Part shown: one piece after another, positions 10,122-18,685 of the stretch
Layout: the number at the start of each line of letters is the position of its first letter
How positions within the stretch are numbered: position 1 is the first letter of the stretch
Program-made: the position numbers and the translations under genes
Source of the DNA: Marinomonas sp. THO17
Lineage (GTDB): Bacteria > Pseudomonadota > Gammaproteobacteria > Pseudomonadales > Marinomonadaceae
Assembly (NCBI RefSeq): GCF_040436405.1
Contig: NZ_AP031575.1
Coordinates: 562,501-626,500, forward strand
DNA length: 64,000 bases
Direction: 5' to 3'
Notes under the pieces: model-generated
Told to the model about the DNA's origin: nothing
The model's input: only the letters and a program-made list of their open reading frames with translations
Database searches by the model: none

Positions 10122-10703
10122 TTACATAAATGCGTTTTCTGTCACCGTATGGTCAGTTGCGTCTTTTACTGCTTTCAAGCCTGGCACTTTTTCGATCAAA
10201 GTTTTCTCAACCCCCTCTTTCAGAGTCAAGTCTACTGCACTACAACCTTGGCAGCCGCCACCAAATTTTAGAATAGCGACTTCACCATCCACTACTTCTA
10301 ATAAACTCACTTCACCACCGTGAGCTGCCAGACCTGGATTAATTTCAGAATACAGAACGTAATTAATTTGATCTTCAATTGGGCTATCCGCTGTGACTTT
10401 TGGCATTTTTGCATTCGGCGCCTTAATGGTTAATTGGCCACCCATTTTCTCAGTTGCATAATCAATAAATGCTTCATCTAAGAAATTCACCGAATTTTTT
10501 TCTACATAAACTTTTAGTTTAGGTAGATTCAAAATTTCATCAGTAGGATTTACTTCATCAGGGCGACAATAAGCCAAGCAGGTTTCAGCATAAGGCGTAC
10601 CAGGCTGTTGGATAAAAATACGTACAGCCATACCTTCTACGCCTTGTTTCTCAAGCAAAGAAGCCAAATATTCTTGAGCGGCATCAGTAATAATAATGTT
10701 CAT
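10122..10703 (-). CDS. nfuA: Fe/S biogenesis protein NfuA
   Basis: Carrier that receives [4Fe-4S] clusters and hands them to client enzymes, important under oxidative stress or iron limitation. The N-terminal degenerate A-type domain starts [17 protein letters not shown] and includes [15 protein letters not shown]. The C-terminal Nfu domain has the cluster ligands in [11 protein letters not shown] (Cys151 and Cys154). The chosen ATG at 10703 matches the E. coli NfuA N-terminus; a TTG two codons upstream is less likely. The length of 193 residues fits. Its neighbour is the siroheme/4Fe-4S sulfite reductase gene, divergent, which is a plausible client but unproven. Confidence 0.96.
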   Translation of the reverse strand: MNIIITDAAQEYLASLLEKQGVEGMAVRIFIQQPGTPYAETCLAYCRPDEVNPTDEILNLPKLKVYVEKNSVNFLDEAFIDYATEKMGGQLTIKAPNAKMPKVTADSPIEDQINYVLYSEINPGLAAHGGEVSLLEVVDGEVAILKFGGGCQGCSAVDLTLKEGVEKTLIEKVPGLKAVKDATDHTVTENAFM

Positions 10704-10828
10704 ATACAACCTTAAAAACTGGGTTACGATTAATAAGCTATATATTACCGCAGATAGGAGATAATGCCAAAGACCTAGTAAAAAACTAAGGTATTTTTCC
10801 TTGATTTATTGAGAGCCTTTCTCATTAG

Positions 10829-10894
10829 AAATATTCAAATAAGCCTTATTAGCAAAAACCCTAAAGATATAGATAAATATTCATTTTTCGAATA
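10829..10894. promoter_or_regulatory. Candidate operator sites upstream of cysI
   Basis: Two copies of AAATATTCA occur at 10829-10837 and 10875-10883. The second begins an inverted repeat, TATTC (10878-10882), 7-nt spacer, GAATA (10890-10894), ending 57 bp before the cysI start. In an AT-rich promoter region this could be a CysB or another sulfur regulator site. The reading rests on symmetry and context only. Confidence 0.3.
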
Positions 10895-10951
10895 AAGAGT
10901 TTTTGCTAGTATCACGATACTTAAAATTTGTTAATCACGGTTCAATTCAAT

Positions 10952-12613
10952 ATGTATCAATACGACGCCATTGACCAACAGCTTGTTGAAGAGCGTGTTG
11001 CCCAATTTCGCGACCAAACACGTCGCTATTTAAATAAAGAGTTAAGCGAGCAAGAATTCCTGCCATTACGCTTACAAAATGGTCTTTACGTACAGCGTTA
11101 TGCTCCTATGTTACGTATTGCTATCCCATACGGTATGTTGTCTAGTGTTCAGCTACGCAAACTGGCTGACATCAGTCGTCGTTATGACAAAGCATACGGC
11201 CACTTTAGCACTCGTCAGAATCTTCAACTAAACTGGCCAAAACTGGAAGATGTACCAGACATTCTTGCCGAACTGGCCGAAGTAGAAATGCACGCTGTAC
11301 AAACCAGTGGTAACTGTATTCGTAACACCACCACAGACCAATACGCTGGTGTTATTTCTGATGAAGTAGTTGACCCTCGCCCATACTGCGAACTGATTCG
11401 TCAGTGGTCTACCTTCCACCCAGAGTTTGCTTTTCTACCTCGCAAATTCAAAATTGCTGTCAATGCTACTGAGTCCGCTGACCGTGCAGCCACTCAAGTA
11501 CATGACATTGGTTTGCATATTAAGAAAAATGACGCAGGTGAAATTGGTTTTAAAGTTATTGTGGGTGGCGGCTTGGGACGTACCCCCATGGTTGGCGTAA
11601 CCATCAGTGAATTTATTCCTCGTGAAGATTTACTCACTTATCTTGATGCTATTATCCGCGTTTATAATCAACAAGGCCGCCGTGACAACAAATACAAGGC
11701 GCGCATCAAAATTCTGGTAAAAGCACTTGGTATTGAAGAATTCCGTCGCCGTGTTGATGCCGAATGGGCTCACCTACGTGGAAAAGAAAGCACAGTACCG
11801 ATGAGCGAATTTGATCGTTTGGCGTCTTTCTTTACTGAGCCGGCTTACGAATCTCTTGATAATCAACCTGTCGAGTTAAGCAATAAGATTGCAGAAAGCG
11901 CTGGCTTTGCTCGCTGGTACGAGCGAAATACATTCGAGCATAAGAAAGCTGGTTATCGCATTGTTACTCTCACTTTGAAAAAAGCCGGCCAAGCACCAGG
12001 CGATGCAACGGCTGAGCAAATGATCAAAGCCGCCGATCTTGCTGATCGTTTCAGCTTCGGTGAATTACGCGTCAGTCATGAGCAAAACCTAGTTTTGGCA
12101 GATGTTCGTCAAGACCAATTGGTTGAACTTTGGGAAGCAGCAAAAGAAGCTGGTTTCGCAACCCCAACCCTAGGTCTACTGACAGATATGATTTGCTGTC
12201 CTGGTGGTGATTTCTGCGCCTTGGCCAATGCGAAGTCCATTCCAATTGCCGCTCAAATCCAAGAAACTTTTGATGACCTGGATTACCTGTACGATCTTGG
12301 CAACATAGATCTAAACATATCAGGCTGTATGAACGCCTGTGGCCATCACCACGTGGGCAACATTGGTATTTTGGGTGTCGATAAGAAAGGCGAAGAGTTT
12401 TACCAAGTATCCATTGGCGGCGCATCAGGTCATGACGCTAGCATTGGTAAAATCTTAGGCCCCTCTTTCGCACAAGAAGAAATCAGCGGCGTTATTCAGA
12501 AACTCATGCAGGTTTATCTTGATAATCGTTCATCAGAAGAGCGTTTTATTGATACCTTCCGTCGCATGGGGATCGCACCATTTAAGGAGGCTGCATATGC
12601 CAAAACTAATTAA
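10952..12613 (+). CDS. cysI: Nitrite/sulfite reductase, CysI-type (pseudomonad form)
   Basis: Six-electron reduction of sulfite to sulfide for cysteine synthesis, using coupled siroheme and [4Fe-4S]. The protein of 553 residues from the ATG at 10952 has two ferredoxin-like half domains (near residues 55-125 and 310-380) and siroheme domains. The cluster ligands are in CCPGGDFC (Cys416 and Cys422) and SGCMNACGHH (Cys459 and Cys463). The TRQNLQLNW segment is also typical. A TTG start eight codons upstream is possible but less likely. It overlaps the DUF934 gene by 17 bp, the same cysI-DUF934 arrangement as in Pseudomonas. The electron donor (ferredoxin or a flavoprotein) is not encoded next to it. 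Confidence 0.94.
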   Translation: MYQYDAIDQQLVEERVAQFRDQTRRYLNKELSEQEFLPLRLQNGLYVQRYAPMLRIAIPYGMLSSVQLRKLADISRRYDKAYGHFSTRQNLQLNWPKLEDVPDILAELAEVEMHAVQTSGNCIRNTTTDQYAGVISDEVVDPRPYCELIRQWSTFHPEFAFLPRKFKIAVNATESADRAATQVHDIGLHIKKNDAGEIGFKVIVGGGLGRTPMVGVTISEFIPREDLLTYLDAIIRVYNQQGRRDNKYKARIKILVKALGIEEFRRRVDAEWAHLRGKESTVPMSEFDRLASFFTEPAYESLDNQPVELSNKIAESAGFARWYERNTFEHKKAGYRIVTLTLKKAGQAPGDATAEQMIKAADLADRFSFGELRVSHEQNLVLADVRQDQLVELWEAAKEAGFATPTLGLLTDMICCPGGDFCALANAKSIPIAAQIQETFDDLDYLYDLGNIDLNISGCMNACGHHHVGNIGILGVDKKGEEFYQVSIGGASGHDASIGKILGPSFAQEEISGVIQKLMQVYLDNRSSEERFIDTFRRMGIAPFKEAAYAKTN

Positions 12614-13073
12614 AGACGGCATCATTACAGAAAGCCCATTTGAATGGCAGCAAGATGCAGAAGCAAGCAGCAATGCAAATAGTATTGTTGCCGCTCAAAA
12701 ATGGTTATCTGAAAAAGATACTATTGGCAAAGTGGCCGGCATTTGGCTTGACGCAGGTGATGGTACTGAGATCCTCGAAGACATCAAGCTAGATCAATTT
12801 GCAGTGATTGGCGTCAATTTTCCAGCTTTTGCTGATGGTCGCGGTTTCAGTTATGCACGCCTGTTACGAGAACGCTTTAATTATCAAGGCGAAGTGCGAG
12901 CACTGGGTAGCTTCATCCCAGATCAACTTGGTTATCTATTACGCGTCGGCTTCAATAGCTTCCAATTTGGCGAAGAAGTGGATTTAGAAAAAGCCTTATT
13001 ACTTCACAAACCTTTTTCTGTTGCTTACCAAGGTGATGTCGCGGACCCTCGACCTTTGTTTTTACGTCGCTAA
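12597..13073 (+). CDS. DUF934 protein, partner of CysI
   Basis: A 158-residue protein of the DUF934 family, regularly encoded after cysI in pseudomonads and related bacteria and presumed to help sulfite reductase. It shows the family stretch FPAFADGRGFSYARLLRER and GDVADPRPLF. The start is fixed by AAGGAGG at 12584-12590 in front of the ATG at 12597, inside the cysI coding region. The overlap and strong ribosome site imply coupled translation. No catalytic residues are established for the family. The expected cysH (PAPS/APS reductase) does not follow here. Confidence 0.92.
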   Translation: MPKLIKDGIITESPFEWQQDAEASSNANSIVAAQKWLSEKDTIGKVAGIWLDAGDGTEILEDIKLDQFAVIGVNFPAFADGRGFSYARLLRERFNYQGEVRALGSFIPDQLGYLLRVGFNSFQFGEEVDLEKALLLHKPFSVAYQGDVADPRPLFLRR

Positions 13074-13142
13074 CGTATATTTACATGGTAATTTAGCCAG
13101 CAATCTATCCTTGCGATCAACTTCATTAACCAATTATCACAT

Positions 13143-13167
13143 AAAAGGCCATTTCAATGGCCTTTTT
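13143..13167 (+). terminator. Intrinsic terminator after cysI-DUF934
   Basis: AAAAGGCCAT and ATGGCCTTTT flank a short TTCA-type loop and are followed by further T residues, 70 bp after the DUF934 stop. Confidence 0.75.
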
Positions 13168-13234
13168 CTATTGCGTCTTGCCTAAGTCATGATTATCGTT
13201 GTAAAAGATCGATTCATTGTGAAAGGAATACCAC

Positions 13235-13900
13235 GTGACAAAGACGCACATCATCAGCCTATTATTAGGCAGTGTTTTATCAACTGCAGTACCTGCAGCT
13301 ACTGTTTATGTTTCTGACATTCAATTCGTTGCTATTCGAGAAGGACAAGATAATAGCACCAGAGCCGTTGAACGTGGCATTAAAAGCGGTACCCCACTTG
13401 AAGTACTTGAACAAGCCAATGGCTACACTAAGGTTCTAACACCCAGTGGCAACGAAGGCTGGGTGGCGGATTACTACTTATCCGATGACATGGTGACACG
13501 CGATCAACTCAATGAATTGCAAAAACGCCTAACCAGCGCCATCAAACGCCGTAATGAAATCAGCGATGAATTACGCGCAAGCCAACAAAAAAATCAGACT
13601 CTGCTTTTCGCACAACAAAGTCTTGAGCAAGAAAATGCCTCCCTTAAACAGCAGTTGGAAGATGTACAAGCTTTAGCAGAAAAGGCCGAAATCATTGTTT
13701 CTCAAAATGATACCGTTAGTTACCAAATCGAAAGCCTGCAGCAACAGGCAAATATTGCTCAGAAAAACAGCTTAAAAATACATAACAACCATCAACAGAA
13801 ATGGTTCATTATTGGCGCTGCCACCTTATTCGGCGGACTCCTTCTAGGCATATTGGCCCCCCTATTACGTCGTAAAAAAATCGCTAACGCTAATTGGTAA
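13235..13900 (+). CDS. TIGR04211-type SH3 domain / coiled-coil membrane protein (YgiM-like)
   Basis: A 221-residue protein with the architecture of the TIGR04211 family (E. coli YgiM type): signal peptide (about 1-22, ending VPAA), bacterial SH3 domain (about 23-87, ending EGWVADYYLS), long coiled coil (about 90-185), one transmembrane helix (about 190-212) and a basic cytoplasmic RRKK tail. The periplasmic SH3 domain suggests contact with peptidoglycan or an envelope protein, but the function is not established. The start is GTG at 13235 preceded by AAAGGAA. It lies 14 bp before the antiporter gene, so the two are probably one operon. Confidence 0.85.
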   Translation: MTKTHIISLLLGSVLSTAVPAATVYVSDIQFVAIREGQDNSTRAVERGIKSGTPLEVLEQANGYTKVLTPSGNEGWVADYYLSDDMVTRDQLNELQKRLTSAIKRRNEISDELRASQQKNQTLLFAQQSLEQENASLKQQLEDVQALAEKAEIIVSQNDTVSYQIESLQQQANIAQKNSLKIHNNHQQKWFIIGAATLFGGLLLGILAPLLRRKKIANANW

Positions 13901-13914
13901 TTTGAGGAGCGAAC

Positions 13915-15087
13915 ATGCTGGAAGTGTCGATTGTCCACTCCTTTTTTCTGATTTTTGCTGGAGCGGCTGTCGTAGCTTCCATTGCTCTATATACAAGACA
14001 ACCCATGATCATAGCCTACATTGCGTTAGGCATTTTATTTGGTCCATCCGCCCTTTCTCTCATTAACGAACCCAAGCTAATGGATGAAATGAGCCACATA
14101 GGCATTATTTTCTTGCTCTTCCTATTGGGTTTGGACATGCAGCCTAGCCATTTACTCAATATGCTTAAAAAAGCCTCTTGGGTAGCTTTACTGAGTTCCG
14201 CCATTTTTGCTGGACTGGGTTATCTGGTATCCATTTCTTTCGGTTACAGTCAAATGGAAAGCTTGATTATTGGTGTGGCAATGATGTTTTCCAGCACCAT
14301 TGTTTGTATCAAGTTACTGCCCACCACAGTACTTCACCACAAACATACTGGTGAATTGGTCGTTGGCTTATTGTTATTACAAGACATTATCGCCATTGCC
14401 GTTTTACTCGTGCTATACAGCAGTTCTGGAACAGCGGAAAATAGCCTAATGCAATACCTAAAGCCGCTACTCGGTTTACCCTTATTAATCGCCGCCTCAT
14501 TTGTGTTTGTGAAATACATTCTACTGAAACTCATCACGCGTTTTGATCGCTTTCATGAATACATTTTTCTAGTATCGATTGGCTGGTGTTTATCCCTAGC
14601 CGTACTGGCAGAAACTGCTGGCTTATCAGCAGAAATGGGGGCTTTCATCGCTGGCGTAAGCTTAGCAACCAGCCCAATTTCACAGTACATTGCCACTCAT
14701 CTCAAACCATTACGTGATTTCTTTTTGATCTTGTTTTTCTTTTCCATTGGCGCCAGCTTTAATTTGGACCTACTAAAAGCGGTCATTTTACCTGCACTTG
14801 TCTTGGCGATTGGTGCCATCTTGGTCAAACCAGTGGTGTTTCGCTATCTACTACAGGGCATAAAAGAAGAAACCAGTACAGCGTGGGAAGCGGGTTTTCG
14901 CCTTGGTCAAGTAAGCGAGTTTTCGCTACTGATTGCTTACTTAGCGGCAAGCATTGGCTTTTTGGGTCAAGAGGCCTCTCATGTTATTCAAGCAACCGCC
15001 ATTTTGAGTTTTGCCTTATCTACCTATGTGGTCATATTAAACTACCCGTCTCCTATCGCCATCTCAGATAAATTGCGCAAAGATTAA
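13915..15087 (+). CDS. CPA2-family monovalent cation:proton antiporter
   Basis: Inner-membrane sodium/hydrogen-exchanger-family protein of 390 residues with about 12 to 13 hydrophobic segments. Family marks include GILFGPSALSLI near residue 40, FLLFLLGLDMQP, SSTIVCIKLLP, LLLQDIIAIAVLL (the Gln-Asp pair of the ion site) and GLSAEMGAFIAGVSLA. It stops after the membrane domain: there is no C-terminal TrkA-N/RCK domain as in KefB or KefC, so nucleotide- or glutathione-gated control is not expected. The GAGGAG ribosome site precedes the ATG. The ion (potassium or sodium) cannot be decided. It is paired with the SH3 membrane protein gene. Confidence 0.9.
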   Translation: MLEVSIVHSFFLIFAGAAVVASIALYTRQPMIIAYIALGILFGPSALSLINEPKLMDEMSHIGIIFLLFLLGLDMQPSHLLNMLKKASWVALLSSAIFAGLGYLVSISFGYSQMESLIIGVAMMFSSTIVCIKLLPTTVLHHKHTGELVVGLLLLQDIIAIAVLLVLYSSSGTAENSLMQYLKPLLGLPLLIAASFVFVKYILLKLITRFDRFHEYIFLVSIGWCLSLAVLAETAGLSAEMGAFIAGVSLATSPISQYIATHLKPLRDFFLILFFFSIGASFNLDLLKAVILPALVLAIGAILVKPVVFRYLLQGIKEETSTAWEAGFRLGQVSEFSLLIAYLAASIGFLGQEASHVIQATAILSFALSTYVVILNYPSPIAISDKLRKD

Positions 15088-15091
15088 TCGC

Positions 15092-15114
15092 AAAGCCTTA
15101 TTCTATAAGGCTTT
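15092..15114 (+). terminator. Terminator after the antiporter gene
   Basis: AAAGCCTTA (15092-15100) pairs with TAAGGCTTT (15106-15114), just after the antiporter stop; the T-run is short. Confidence 0.65.
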
Positions 15115-15223
15115 TATACATTGAAACTGGTATTTATGAATTGCTTCTGGCTCACCCCTTTCTTTAATCCCATAAAATATAATAGAATAGCGCGAAATAT
15201 ATGGCCCTCCATGAGAAGTCCTG

Positions 15224-15229
15224 TATAAT
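15224..15229 (+). promoter_or_regulatory. Probable -10 element of the fusA2 promoter
   Basis: A perfect TATAAT lies 39 bp upstream of the EF-G start. The hexamer 17 bp upstream of it is only a weak -35 match. A second TATAAT at 15178-15183 is an alternative. Confidence 0.4.
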
Positions 15230-15268
15230 AACGCGCAAATTTCGTCCTCACTTATTTAGAGTAATGTA

Positions 15269-17356
15269 ATGGCTGACTTATCAAAATACAGAAATATCGG
15301 TATTTTTGCCCACGTTGATGCGGGTAAAACAACCACAACTGAACGTATTCTTAAACTAACTGGTAAAATCCATAAAACTGGTGAAGTTCATGATGGCGAA
15401 TCTACTACTGACTTCATGGAACAGGAAGCAGAACGAGGTATTACCATTCAGTCTGCTGCCGTCACTTGTGAGTGGAAACAGCACCGCCTAAACGTTATCG
15501 ACACACCTGGACACGTTGATTTCACAGTTGAAGTATACCGTTCGCTTAAAGTACTAGACGGTGGTATCGGTGTATTCTGTGGTTCTGGTGGTGTTGAGCC
15601 TCAGTCAGAAACGAACTGGCGTTACGCTAACGAATCAGAAGTTGCTCGTGTTATTTTCGTCAACAAGCTAGACCGTCTAGGTGCTAACTTCTATCGTGTG
15701 GTAGAGCAAGTTAAGAAAGTACTAGGTGCTAACCCACTTGTTATGACGCTTCCTATCGGTGAAGAAGACGAATTTGTTGGTGTTGTAGACGTTCTTTCTA
15801 AGAAAGCTTTCGTTTGGGATGATACTGGTCTTCCTGAAAACTACAGCATCGAAGACGTTCCTGCTGACATGGTAGACAAAGTTGAAGAATACCATGAAGC
15901 TTTGATCGAAACGGCTCTTGAGCAAGATGAAGATTTGTTGATGGCTTACCTTGAAGATGGTGAAGTTCCAGCTATCGAAGACATCAAGCGTTGTATCCGT
16001 AAAGGTACTCGTGACCTTGCATTCTTCCCAACTTACTGTGGTTCTGCCTTTAAAAACAAAGGTGTTCAGCTTGTACTTGATGCGGTTGTAGATTACCTAC
16101 CTAACCCAACTGAAGTTGACCCACAAGAATTGACTGACGAAGAAGGCAACCCAACTGGTGAAGTGGCAACCGTTAGTGCAGACGAGCCACTAAAAGCATT
16201 GGCATTCAAAATCATGGATGACCGTTTTGGTGCACTTACCTTCGTTCGTATTTACTCTGGTCGTATTCAGAAAGGTGACACTATCCTTAACTCTGCGACT
16301 GGCAAAACTGAACGTATTGGTCGCATGGTTGAGATGCAAGCTGACGACCGTAACGAGATCTCTTCAGCGCAAGCTGGTGACATCATCGCCATCGTTGGTA
16401 TGAAGAACGTACAAACAGGTCACACTCTTTGTGATCCTAAAAACCCTTGCACACTTGAGGCAATGGTTTTCCCAGAGCCAGTAATCTCTATCGCTGTTCA
16501 GCCAAAAGACAAAGGCGGTAACGAGAAAATGGGTATCGCAATCGGTAAAATGGTTGCAGAAGATCCATCTTTCCAAGTGGAAACAGACCAAGATTCTGGC
16601 GAAACTATCTTGAAAGGTATGGGTGAACTTCACCTAGATATCAAAGTAGATATCTTGAAGCGTACTTACGGCGTAGATCTAATCGTTGGCCAACCTCAAG
16701 TTGCTTACCGCGAAACCATTACGCAAGAAATCGAAGATACTTACACGCACAAGAAACAATCTGGTGGTTCTGGTCAGTTCGGTAAGATCGACTACCGTAT
16801 CAAACCAGGTGAGCCTAACTCTGGCTTCACATTCAGCTCAAGCGTTGTGGGTGGTAACGTTCCTAAGGAATTCTTCCCTGCTGTTGAGAAAGGCTTTAAG
16901 TCTATGATGGAGCAAGGTGTTCTAGCTGGTTACCCAGTTCTGGACGTTGAAGTTGAGTTGTTCGACGGTGGTTACCACGCAGTTGACTCCTCTGCTGTAG
17001 CCTTCGAAATCGCTGCTAAGGGCGCTTTCCGCCAATCTATGCCTAAAGCGGGTGCACAACTTCTTGAGCCTATCATGAAAGTTGACGTATTCACTCCAGA
17101 TGACAACGTTGGTGATGTAATTGGTGACTTAAACCGTCGTCGCGGCATGATCAAAGACCAAGAAGCTGGCCTAACTGGTGTACGCATTAAAGGTGAAGTA
17201 CCACTATCTGAAATGTTCGGATACATTGGTCACCTACGTACTATTACTTCTGGTCGTGGTCAGTTTTCTATGGAATTTGCGCACTATGCACCATGCCCTG
17301 CAAACGTTGCTGAAACTGTCATCGCTGCAGCCAAAGAGAAAAACGAAAAAGCTTAA
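15269..17356 (+). CDS. fusA: Translation elongation factor G, EF-G2 type
   Basis: Ribosomal translocation GTPase of 695 residues with all five EF-G domains: G1 loop [13 protein letters not shown], switch region [22 protein letters not shown], domain II, the RETI segment of domain IV start, and the C-terminal [16 protein letters not shown]. The variant AHVDAGK (canonical EF-G has AHIDAGK) and the overall sequence closely resemble the second EF-G of Vibrio species as I recall it. It stands alone with its own promoter and terminator, away from any rpsL-rpsG-tuf genes, which supports the EF-G2 identity. Codon choice is strongly biased (GGT, CGT, GTT, GAA), suggesting high expression. The division of labour with the canonical EF-G is unknown here. 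Confidence 0.93.
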   Translation: MADLSKYRNIGIFAHVDAGKTTTTERILKLTGKIHKTGEVHDGESTTDFMEQEAERGITIQSAAVTCEWKQHRLNVIDTPGHVDFTVEVYRSLKVLDGGIGVFCGSGGVEPQSETNWRYANESEVARVIFVNKLDRLGANFYRVVEQVKKVLGANPLVMTLPIGEEDEFVGVVDVLSKKAFVWDDTGLPENYSIEDVPADMVDKVEEYHEALIETALEQDEDLLMAYLEDGEVPAIEDIKRCIRKGTRDLAFFPTYCGSAFKNKGVQLVLDAVVDYLPNPTEVDPQELTDEEGNPTGEVATVSADEPLKALAFKIMDDRFGALTFVRIYSGRIQKGDTILNSATGKTERIGRMVEMQADDRNEISSAQAGDIIAIVGMKNVQTGHTLCDPKNPCTLEAMVFPEPVISIAVQPKDKGGNEKMGIAIGKMVAEDPSFQVETDQDSGETILKGMGELHLDIKVDILKRTYGVDLIVGQPQVAYRETITQEIEDTYTHKKQSGGSGQFGKIDYRIKPGEPNSGFTFSSSVVGGNVPKEFFPAVEKGFKSMMEQGVLAGYPVLDVEVELFDGGYHAVDSSAVAFEIAAKGAFRQSMPKAGAQLLEPIMKVDVFTPDDNVGDVIGDLNRRRGMIKDQEAGLTGVRIKGEVPLSEMFGYIGHLRTITSGRGQFSMEFAHYAPCPANVAETVIAAAKEKNEKA

Positions 17357-17382
17357 TTCATAGCTTATTTGTTAATGATTCC

Positions 17383-17411
17383 AAAAAACCGATGCTTGCA
17401 TCGGTTTTTTT
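17383..17411 (+). terminator. Intrinsic terminator after fusA
   Basis: AAAAAACCGATG pairs with CATCGGTTTTTT around CTTG, followed by more T residues. It is perfect and lies 26 bp after the stop. Confidence 0.92.
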
Positions 17412-17452
17412 GTATCTGCAATTTGGATTTGAGACAGAAACATAAAGCATAA

Positions 17453-17475
17453 AAAAACCGGCAATGCCGGTTTTT
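17453..17475 (-). terminator. Intrinsic terminator after the aldo-keto reductase gene
   Basis: AAAAACCGGC (17453-17462) and GCCGGTTTTT (17466-17475) pair around AAT. The T-run on the minus strand follows the aldo-keto reductase stop at 17527; the hairpin is symmetric and could also act on the plus strand. Confidence 0.85.
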
Positions 17476-17526
17476 ATTTTACTTACGTTAAACTAAGCAC
17501 ATCATAGGGAATGACGTCATCAGCCA

Positions 17527-18579
17527 TTAAAATGGCACAGGATACTCTTTGAACACCGCCATAACGTCTTGCAGGGCTTTTTCTGATAATTCAAGATCAA
17601 AGGCAGACATATCTTCTTTGAGCTGTGCTAATGACGTTGCCCCTATAATGGTTGATGTCACACCGTCCACTTGATCGCACCAGGCCAATGCCAACTGAGC
17701 CGCTGTCATGCCATGGGCTTTTGCCACTTCCACATAAGCCGAAACCGCTTTATCCACCATTGGCGTATCACGGAATAAACCATTACGCTGCGCATAACTC
17801 CAACGACTGCCTGCTGGACGAGCCCCTCCTAAATACTTACCTGTTAATGCTCCCGCTGCTAATGGCGACCAAGGTAAATAAGCCACATCTTGGTGTACAC
17901 AATTTTCAATCAAATACGGCCAATCTTTAGCATGCAATAAACTAAATTCATTTTGTATCGATGCCACTCGTGGCAGATTGTGTTTTTCACTTAAACGCAA
18001 GTATTCATTAATTCCCCAAGTGGTATCGTCAGACAAACCAAAATGACGAATTTTACCTGCTTTTACACAAGCCTCTATACCTTGCAAAATATCCAACATT
18101 TGATTGGAATGATCTTCACCATTTACATCTGTAAAGCGGAAATTATTAGGGAAATGCTTACCAAAATGAGGAGAGGTACGATTAGGCCAGTGCAATTGAT
18201 ACAGGTCGATATAATCCGTTTGTAGACGTTTCAGAGAATCCTCTACCGCGATAATGACAGACTTACCGGTAATGGGGCAACCATCACGAACATAGCCTAA
18301 ACCTGGACCGGCAATTTTTGTCGCCAAGACAAAGTCATCGCGACGGGATGGATTACGAGATAACCAGTCACCAATAATGGTTTCTGTTTTACCATAGGAT
18401 TTAGGTGTTGGCGGTACAGAATACATTTCCGCCGTATCCATAAAGTTAACACCATGTTCTAAGGCATATTCAATTTGCTCATCAGCATCCGCTTGAGTGT
18501 TTTGCGTTCCCCATGTCATGGTCCCCAAACAAACGCGTGAAACCTCCAAGCCGGTTCGGCCTAATGGCACATATTTCAT
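17527..18579 (-). CDS. Tas-type NADP(H)-dependent aldo-keto reductase
   Basis: A 350-residue (beta/alpha)8 barrel oxidoreductase. The catalytic tetrad is visible as Asp48 and Tyr53 (NFMDTAEMYSVP), Lys88 (FVLATKIAG) and His130 (YQLHWPNR). The start MKYVPLGRTGLEVSRVCLGTM and the SVPPTPKSYGKTE stretch match E. coli Tas closely. Tas was found to complement a tyrosine-biosynthesis defect in E. coli under starvation, but its physiological substrate is not settled. It is a monocistronic-looking gene with its own terminator. The gap of about 106 bp to the peroxidase gene upstream leaves separate transcription likely. Confidence 0.92.
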   Translation of the reverse strand: MKYVPLGRTGLEVSRVCLGTMTWGTQNTQADADEQIEYALEHGVNFMDTAEMYSVPPTPKSYGKTETIIGDWLSRNPSRRDDFVLATKIAGPGLGYVRDGCPITGKSVIIAVEDSLKRLQTDYIDLYQLHWPNRTSPHFGKHFPNNFRFTDVNGEDHSNQMLDILQGIEACVKAGKIRHFGLSDDTTWGINEYLRLSEKHNLPRVASIQNEFSLLHAKDWPYLIENCVHQDVAYLPWSPLAAGALTGKYLGGARPAGSRWSYAQRNGLFRDTPMVDKAVSAYVEVAKAHGMTAAQLALAWCDQVDGVTSTIIGATSLAQLKEDMSAFDLELSEKALQDVMAVFKEYPVPF

Positions 18580-18685
18580 TATTCACATCCTTCTTATTAA
18601 AAAAAGAAAAATTCAATGTAAACAGAAATCGTCCCACTACACCAGTTTTATCAATGAAAACAATGAGGACTTGCGACTCTCCTCA

